Shown: positions 60,061 to 64,000 of the stretch, one piece after another
Position numbering within the stretch: position 1 is the first letter of the stretch
Layout of the letters: every line of letters starts with the position of its first letter
DNA from: VFJQ01 sp044226525
Lineage (GTDB): Bacteria > Verrucomicrobiota > Verrucomicrobiia > Chthoniobacterales > Chthoniobacteraceae
Length of the DNA stretch: 64,000 nt
Assembly (NCBI GenBank): GCA_044226525.1
Contig: JBGAGV010000030.1
Coordinates: forward strand, 1 to 64,000
Direction of reading: 5' to 3'
Made by a program: the position numbers and the translations under genes
The notes under the pieces: generated by a model
Database searches by the model: none
What the model saw: only the letters and a program-made list of their open reading frames with translations
What the model was told of the DNA's origin: nothing

Positions 60061-60618
60061 ATGTTCGGAAGCAAACAAAAGAAAAAAGCCGCCTGGGTCC
60101 TCGCCGCACTGGAACGTTTTGAGCGTCCGCTGCTCCAGTATGCTCTGAGCATTGTGCAGGATCTCGACCGCGCCCGCGACATCGTCCAGGAGACCTTCAT
60201 GCGCCTGCACAATCAGGAGCAGAAGAACATCGAAGGGCATCTGTCCCAGTGGCTCTTCACGGTTTGCCGGAATTGCGCCCTCAAGTCCCTCAAGAAAGAG
60301 GATCGCTACATCTACGTCGAAGAGCAGGAATTCGAGTCCAAGAAGTGCGAGAGTCTGACGCCGTCGATGGAACTCGAGCGCAAGGAACAGGTCGCTCGCG
60401 TGATGGATTACGTAACCGAACTTCCAAAGAACCAGCAGGAGGTCGTGCGCCTCCGGTTCATGCACCACCACAGCTACCAGGAGATCAGCGATATCACCGG
60501 GTTGAGCGTGGGCAATGTGGGTTTCCTCCTGAATGCCGCCATGCGGAACCTCCGCTCGAAGTTCGAGCGCGAGGAGAAAGACGAAAAAATCATCTATCTA
60601 ACCAAAGCAGCATCGTGA
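60061..60618 (+). CDS. ECF sigma factor
   Basis: A 185-residue ECF-type sigma70 factor. Region 2 is LLQYALSIVQDLDRARDIVQETFMRL; region 4 is LPKNQQEVVRLRFMHHHSYQEISDITGLSVGNVGFLLNAAMRNLR. Its stop codon shares TGA with the GTG start of the next gene (GTGA), a typical ECF/anti-sigma coupling. An A-rich start (KQKKKAAW) is notable. It likely controls an envelope stress or surface regulon, whose promoters are not identified. Confidence 0.88.
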   Translation: MFGSKQKKKAAWVLAALERFERPLLQYALSIVQDLDRARDIVQETFMRLHNQEQKNIEGHLSQWLFTVCRNCALKSLKKEDRYIYVEEQEFESKKCESLTPSMELERKEQVARVMDYVTELPKNQQEVVRLRFMHHHSYQEISDITGLSVGNVGFLLNAAMRNLRSKFEREEKDEKIIYLTKAAS

Positions 60619-61208
60619 GAGGACCGCTTTCTGAACAAGACCTGACTGACTACGCGCTGAACGAACTTCAGCCCGAGGAACGCATCTACGTAGAGTCGAT
60701 GCTCGCGGCTTCGGAAGAGTGCCGCAACGACGTGTGCGAAACCATCGAGATGGCCCGCCTGCTGGAGCAGGGTTACGAACGGGAACTGGTCGCTGCGGAG
60801 ATTCAAGACCTGGCGCTCAAGCCCGAGCAGCGGAACCATCTGGTGCGTCCGCACTTCACTTTCCGCTACATCATGCGCGATATCGCTTCGGCGGTAGCGC
60901 TGGCAGCCTGTGTCGCGTTCACGATCACCAAGCTGGATTCGGCTCCGATCCTCGGCGCGCGCAAGGCGATGAACAAGATGGCGGAGGTGACGAATGGAGC
61001 CACCGATAAGGTGACTGCGGCAGTGCAGGCGAATGATGGCATCGATCTCGCCAAAGCCCTCGCCTCCCTGCGCGAGATGGCCGAGGAGAGTTCGAAGCTC
61101 ATCCCGACCAGCGCCGATGGCACCATCGACCCGCCGGCGATTTGCACACCGCCTACGCTGATCCTGGAGAGCGCGCAGCTCGCCACGTTCGGCGACATGA
61201 TGCCGTAA
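60615..61208 (+). CDS. Membrane-anchored anti-sigma-like protein
   Basis: A 197-residue protein with a GTG start at 60615 overlapping the sigma stop. The N-terminal part LSEQDLTDYALNELQPEERI and EECRNDVCETIEMARLLEQ is of the anti-sigma N-terminal type but lacks the usual His-x3-Cys-x2-Cys zinc motif. One TM is near residues 94-112 (IASAVALAACVAFTITKL), followed by a periplasmic helical region (AMNKMAEVTNGATDKVTAAV). Position and overlap make anti-sigma by far the best call. Regulation is probably by inducing envelope signals. Confidence 0.75.
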   Translation: MRGPLSEQDLTDYALNELQPEERIYVESMLAASEECRNDVCETIEMARLLEQGYERELVAAEIQDLALKPEQRNHLVRPHFTFRYIMRDIASAVALAACVAFTITKLDSAPILGARKAMNKMAEVTNGATDKVTAAVQANDGIDLAKALASLREMAEESSKLIPTSADGTIDPPAICTPPTLILESAQLATFGDMMP

Positions 61209-61247
61209 GGCTTCTCGGCAGGATGATTTGGTGGTAAGCTGCTGATC

Positions 61248-61451
61248 ATGGCGACTTACGTTTACGAGACGATTCCGGAGAAGAAGGGGCAGAAGCCCCG
61301 GCAGTTTGAGGTCGAGCAGAAGATGTCCGATCCCGCGCTCACCCACGATCCCGAGACCGGTCTGCCCGTGCGCCGCGTCATCATCGGCGGCAGCGGCTGG
61401 ATCACGCGCGGCACGAGCATCCTCTCGATGAACAAGCCCAAGCGGCGCTGA
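61248..61451 (+). CDS. FmdB-like small protein without cysteines
   Basis: A 67-residue protein that aligns with the FmdB zinc-ribbon family (MATYVYETIPEKKG, MSDPALTHDPETGLPVRRVI, GGSGWI) at the positions where the classical family has two CxxC pairs; here no Cys is left at all. The C-terminus is basic (KPKRR). It lies 39 nt after the anti-sigma gene, so it may be co-transcribed. Function is unknown. Confidence 0.6.
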   Translation: MATYVYETIPEKKGQKPRQFEVEQKMSDPALTHDPETGLPVRRVIIGGSGWITRGTSILSMNKPKRR

Positions 61452-61526
61452 GCGGGCTCGTTTCCTTTCCGAACTGATACCGGATTGCGGAGGCGCGGCG
61501 CGATTTTTGCGAGATAGGTGTCCGTC

Positions 61527-62582
61527 ATGATTCGAACGGTCTGTCTTGTCTGCCTCGCGTGGCTGGTCCTTTCGGGCCGGAGTTCTGCGATCACGATCCT
61601 GCTCGACTACACTTACGACATTCAGGACGGGGGAAATTTTTTCGGCACGCATCTCACCGCGAAGAATACCCTTGAGCAGGCCGCAACCGATCTTGGCTCA
61701 GTCATCACCTCCTCGCTCGGCCCGGTTACGCACGCCAGCTACACTGGCACTAGCGGGCCGGCGAGCGTGGATTTCGACTGGACCCTTTCGGTCGCGAATC
61801 CAGTGACCAATGCCGATGTCGATTTCGCCACATTCGACGTTCCTGCGAACACGATCCGGATCTTTGTCGGCATGCGTCCGCTTTTGGGCAACACTCTCGG
61901 CACTGGTGGACCGGGTTCGGGAGCCAGCCTTGGTTTCGGATTCGCCGGTTCCGGCGCGAACCTGACCAATGCAGTCCACAATGCGCAGGTCGCGTCGGAT
62001 GCCGAGATGACACGTGGGGGAGGTCCCGTCATCGGCACCATCAGCGACACGATCGGAAGCAACGCTTTCACGGTAAGCTACGGGTCGATATTCGGGAATC
62101 TGTGGTTCGACAACGACTCCAATAACGACAACGTGGCCGACAATTTCTCGTTGCTCGATACGTATTGGCACTTCGAACTGACGCCTCCCTCTCTCGATGG
62201 GCAGAACGACTTTTACTCCGTGGCACTGCACGAACTCACGCATGCGATCGGTTTTGGCGCCTCCGACACGTGGAACAGCAAACGCTCGGGCACGACGTGG
62301 ATGGGGATGGAAGCCGCCGCGCTTGATCCTAACCACGGAGTGGGACTTGTAACGAGCGGGCATATCGTCGAAGGGTTCATGAGTCCGCGCATGAGCGATG
62401 GGGTCATGCAGGAAGCGGTGATGGACCCGTCGATCACGACTGGCACGCGCAAGACGCTCACCCAGCTCGACCTCGCTTTTTTGCGTGACCTCGGTTACGC
62501 GACGGTGCCCGAGCCAGCCACCGGCGTGTTAATCGCGATGGGGTTGCTCCAGGCAGGATTGATGAGGTGGCGCAGGCCGTAA
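61527..62582 (+). CDS. Secreted metzincin-like zinc metalloprotease with PEP-CTERM tail
   Basis: A 351-residue protein. The signal peptide is MIRTVCLVCLAWLVLSGRSSA. The zinc motif is VALHELTHAIGFG (HExxHxxGF), the metzincin/PEP-CTERM metalloprotease pattern. The C-terminus is VPEPATGVLIAMGLLQAGLM, hydrophobic, then RWRRP, a PEP-CTERM sorting signal. It should be exported and processed at the envelope, like the serine protease near 25 kb. The ATG at 61527 was preferred to a GTG at 61518. A terminator hairpin follows directly. Confidence 0.85.
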   Translation: MIRTVCLVCLAWLVLSGRSSAITILLDYTYDIQDGGNFFGTHLTAKNTLEQAATDLGSVITSSLGPVTHASYTGTSGPASVDFDWTLSVANPVTNADVDFATFDVPANTIRIFVGMRPLLGNTLGTGGPGSGASLGFGFAGSGANLTNAVHNAQVASDAEMTRGGGPVIGTISDTIGSNAFTVSYGSIFGNLWFDNDSNNDNVADNFSLLDTYWHFELTPPSLDGQNDFYSVALHELTHAIGFGASDTWNSKRSGTTWMGMEAAALDPNHGVGLVTSGHIVEGFMSPRMSDGVMQEAVMDPSITTGTRKTLTQLDLAFLRDLGYATVPEPATGVLIAMGLLQAGLMRWRRP

Positions 62583-62606
62583 CGCGGCTCTCCTGAGCTG
62601 CGTTTC
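62583..62606. terminator. Bidirectional terminator hairpin between convergent genes
   Basis: CGCGGCTC (62583-62590) pairs with GAGCTGCG (62595-62602), one G-U pair, 4-nt loop, followed by TTTC. It sits right after the metalloprotease stop and close to the end of the SMP-30 gene on the other strand. Its core GGCTCTCC resembles an arm of the REPIN-like elements elsewhere in the window, but only one arm is present. Confidence 0.5.
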
Positions 62607-62617
62607 GGAAGACTGCT

Positions 62618-63556
62618 CTACTTCGCCGAGAACGATCCGACCGCTTGGACCTTCCGCCGGTAGATCTTGTCGCCGTTGGCCATGTAGAGATAGGAGCGCC
62701 CCGGACCCGCGAGCGTGCAACTCGTGAGCGGCTTGTCGAGTTGCAGGCGCGGCAGCAGGCCGCACTCGCGCCCGGTTGGATCGAAGACTTGAATGCCCAG
62801 CGTCGTCGCGACGTAGAAGCGCCCTTGCTCGTCGCTGCACATTCCATCTCCGCCCGCGACAGCCAGCAGCGGCGGCGGTTCCTCGCGCTTGAATTCGCCC
62901 TTCGGATCGATCGGGCGCCGCATCGTCATGTAAGGCGCCTTCGAGCTTAACGTGCCGTCGGCTTCGACGCGAAACGTCCACACATTCGCGCCGCGATAAT
63001 CGCTCACCGCCAGCGTTCCTTGATCGGGGGAAAGCGCGATGCCGTTCGGTGCGGTGATGCCGGTATCCGCCACGCTCAGCGCCTTGGTTTTCAGATCGAT
63101 TCGCGTGACCTGATGTTTGCCTGTTTCCGTGAAATAAATCTGCCCGGTTCGGGAAATCGCGAGGTCGTTCGGCTGCACGTTTTCCGCGATGACCTCGATC
63201 GCTTTCTTCGGCAGATCGATCGCGATGAGGCGTTTTTTCGAGCCCTGGCAGGCGTAAAGGCGCCCGTCCGGACCGAATTTCAACCCGCTCGCGGGTTCGT
63301 CGATGAGCAGGGTTTTCGAGCCGTCGAGTGCGACTTTGAAAATGCCCGGCGCTTTCATGTCGCTGAAATAGAAGTTCCCCTCCGCATCGGAAGTGGGGCC
63401 ATCGCCAAAACCCATTCCTTCCACGACCACGCTCCAGTCCTCGCCGTCGATGAGGAGTTTGCCGAGAGACATGTCGCTGGCGAGGTCGCCCGGGCGCACC
63501 ACCGCAAAAGCAGGTGTGAGGACGGCGGCAAAAAAGAGGGGCAGGAGGCGGTTCAT
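62618..63556 (-). CDS. Secreted SMP-30/gluconolactonase-like beta-propeller
   Basis: A 312-residue protein. The signal peptide is MNRLLPLFFAAVLTPAFA. The repeats and metal-site region (EGMGFGDGPTSDAEGNFYFS, GLKFGPDGRLYACQGSKKRL, NDLAISRTGQIYFTETGKHQ, APNGIALSPDQGTLAVSDYR) match the SMP-30/LRE-like fold. It probably hydrolyses a lactone in the periplasm, or only binds ligand; the substrate is unknown. ATG 63556 was chosen because the 27-residue extension lacks signal-peptide character. It is divergent from the partial gene at the window end. Confidence 0.82.
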   Translation of the reverse strand: MNRLLPLFFAAVLTPAFAVVRPGDLASDMSLGKLLIDGEDWSVVVEGMGFGDGPTSDAEGNFYFSDMKAPGIFKVALDGSKTLLIDEPASGLKFGPDGRLYACQGSKKRLIAIDLPKKAIEVIAENVQPNDLAISRTGQIYFTETGKHQVTRIDLKTKALSVADTGITAPNGIALSPDQGTLAVSDYRGANVWTFRVEADGTLSSKAPYMTMRRPIDPKGEFKREEPPPLLAVAGGDGMCSDEQGRFYVATTLGIQVFDPTGRECGLLPRLQLDKPLTSCTLAGPGRSYLYMANGDKIYRRKVQAVGSFSAK

Positions 63557-63622
63557 GGAGAAAACTCTACGCGGTTGCATTCGGCATTGTCCATCATGCG
63601 CCGCATGGGCGAGGCTGGCGGC

Positions 63623-64000
63623 GTGAAGTGCCTCCATTTGCTTTTACCCTTGCTCGTTCCTTCGCTGCTCCTCGCGGCCGGCGCGGATGAGGATTGGGAT
63701 GCTGTCGTCGCGCTCGATGCCGGCCCGCAGAAACGCCCCACCACGGCGCTGGAAGCACAGGCCATTGCGGTGGAGCATCTCGCGCAGCAGGAGCAGAAGG
63801 TGCGCGGTTTTCTGCGCGAGCACCCGGGCGATCCTCGCACGTTGGAAGCGAAGCTTCGCCTCGCCCGCACGCTCCAGCTCAAGGCCGACGTGACCGATGC
63901 CCGCATCACTTCGCCGGAAGTCGAGGCGCTCATCACCGAGGCAGAGCGTGCCGCAAAGCCGGAGCAGCGCGCGGACGTTCGCTTCGCCCGGCTCAGCTAT
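63623..64000 (+). CDS. N-terminal part of a secreted protein, cut by the window end
   Basis: An open frame of 126 codons reaches the window end. The start is taken as GTG 63623 (signal peptide KCLHLLLPLLVPSLLLAAGA); an ATG at 63605 adds only six residues. The body is alpha-helical with repeats like LEAQAIAVEHLAQQEQKVRG and LEAKLRLARTLQLKADVTDA, a TPR-like pattern. In other Verrucomicrobia this kind of start can precede a thioredoxin/TlpA domain, but that part would lie outside the window. Confidence 0.5.
   Translation, partial: MKCLHLLLPLLVPSLLLAAGADEDWDAVVALDAGPQKRPTTALEAQAIAVEHLAQQEQKVRGFLREHPGDPRTLEAKLRLARTLQLKADVTDARITSPEVEALITEAERAAKPEQRADVRFARLSY

Noticed and set aside
62583..62606. 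A third REPIN-like element
   Set aside because: Only one arm-like hairpin is present and it lacks the CGTAGC end; it was called a terminator instead.
1..64000. tRNA, rRNA or CRISPR array
   Set aside because: No cloverleaf with a T-arm GTTCRA pattern plus a CCA-like end, no rRNA segment and no regularly spaced direct repeats were seen on reading intergenic regions; a search tool could still reveal a cryptic RNA.

Overview
The window is GC-rich bacterial chromosomal DNA, densely coded on both strands, and looks like Verrucomicrobiota (inference). The evidence is a combination of gene types: a DUF1549/DUF1553-type c-type cytochrome protein followed by a Tat-exported DUF1501 protein, two secreted proteases ending in PEP-CTERM sorting tails, a giant protein with autotransporter-associated beta-strand repeats, a Ser/Thr kinase with TPRs, and large multi-PAS hybrid histidine kinases. 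No rRNA, tRNA, CRISPR array or prophage was seen.

Layout. 1-12.2 kb: a hypothetical protein, an M48 metallopeptidase behind a zinc-ribbon/TPR membrane protein, an XRE-receiver fusion, cardiolipin synthase, a GAF-PAS-sigma54 activator, a CMD-family protein, a MddA-like methyltransferase, a GNAT acetyltransferase and a single-domain response regulator. 12.3-20.6 kb: two very large hybrid histidine kinases in tandem, the second with a periplasmic NMT1/THI5-like binding domain, separated by a rho-independent terminator. 20.6-25.5 kb: a beta-helix protein, an unrecognised conserved protein overlapping a PfkB kinase, a lytic transglycosylase and a serine protease. 25.6-31.8 kb: acetolactate synthase, a DUF1294 protein and the DUF1549/DUF1501 pair. 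31.9-36.1 kb: an overlapping btaA-btaB pair for betaine lipid (DGTS) synthesis, then glcE-glcF. 36.4-43.3 kb: a DNRLRE cell-surface protein, a sigma factor convergent with a Ser/Thr kinase, a DUF1826 protein and a PQQ-type beta-propeller. 43.7-45.6 kb: a decaying islet with three 117-bp MITE-like elements, a vsr remnant and a possibly broken gene. 45.6-54.3 kb: glcD, upp, a 2-hydroxyacid dehydrogenase, a P1B-4 metal ATPase, accB-accC, a PHP phosphoesterase and a DUF1802 protein. 54.3-64 kb: the autotransporter-repeat giant, a macro-domain protein, a lipoprotein, an L,D-transpeptidase, an ECF sigma/anti-sigma pair, a cysteine-less FmdB relative, a metzincin protease, an SMP-30 propeller and a truncated secreted protein.

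How the genes work together. Phospholipid head-group metabolism appears twice (cls and btaAB). Glycolate oxidation is encoded at two separate sites (glcEF and glcD, about 9.5 kb apart). Envelope remodelling is represented by the lytic transglycosylase, L,D-transpeptidase, sorted proteases and surface proteins. Signal transduction is heavily represented: two hybrid kinases, two receiver proteins, a sigma54 activator, two sigma factors, an anti-sigma factor and a Ser/Thr kinase. The least-explained parts are the 43.7-45.6 kb islet, the paired REPIN-like elements, the unknown 368-aa protein with its kinase partner, and the XRE-receiver fusion with an inverted repeat in front of it.
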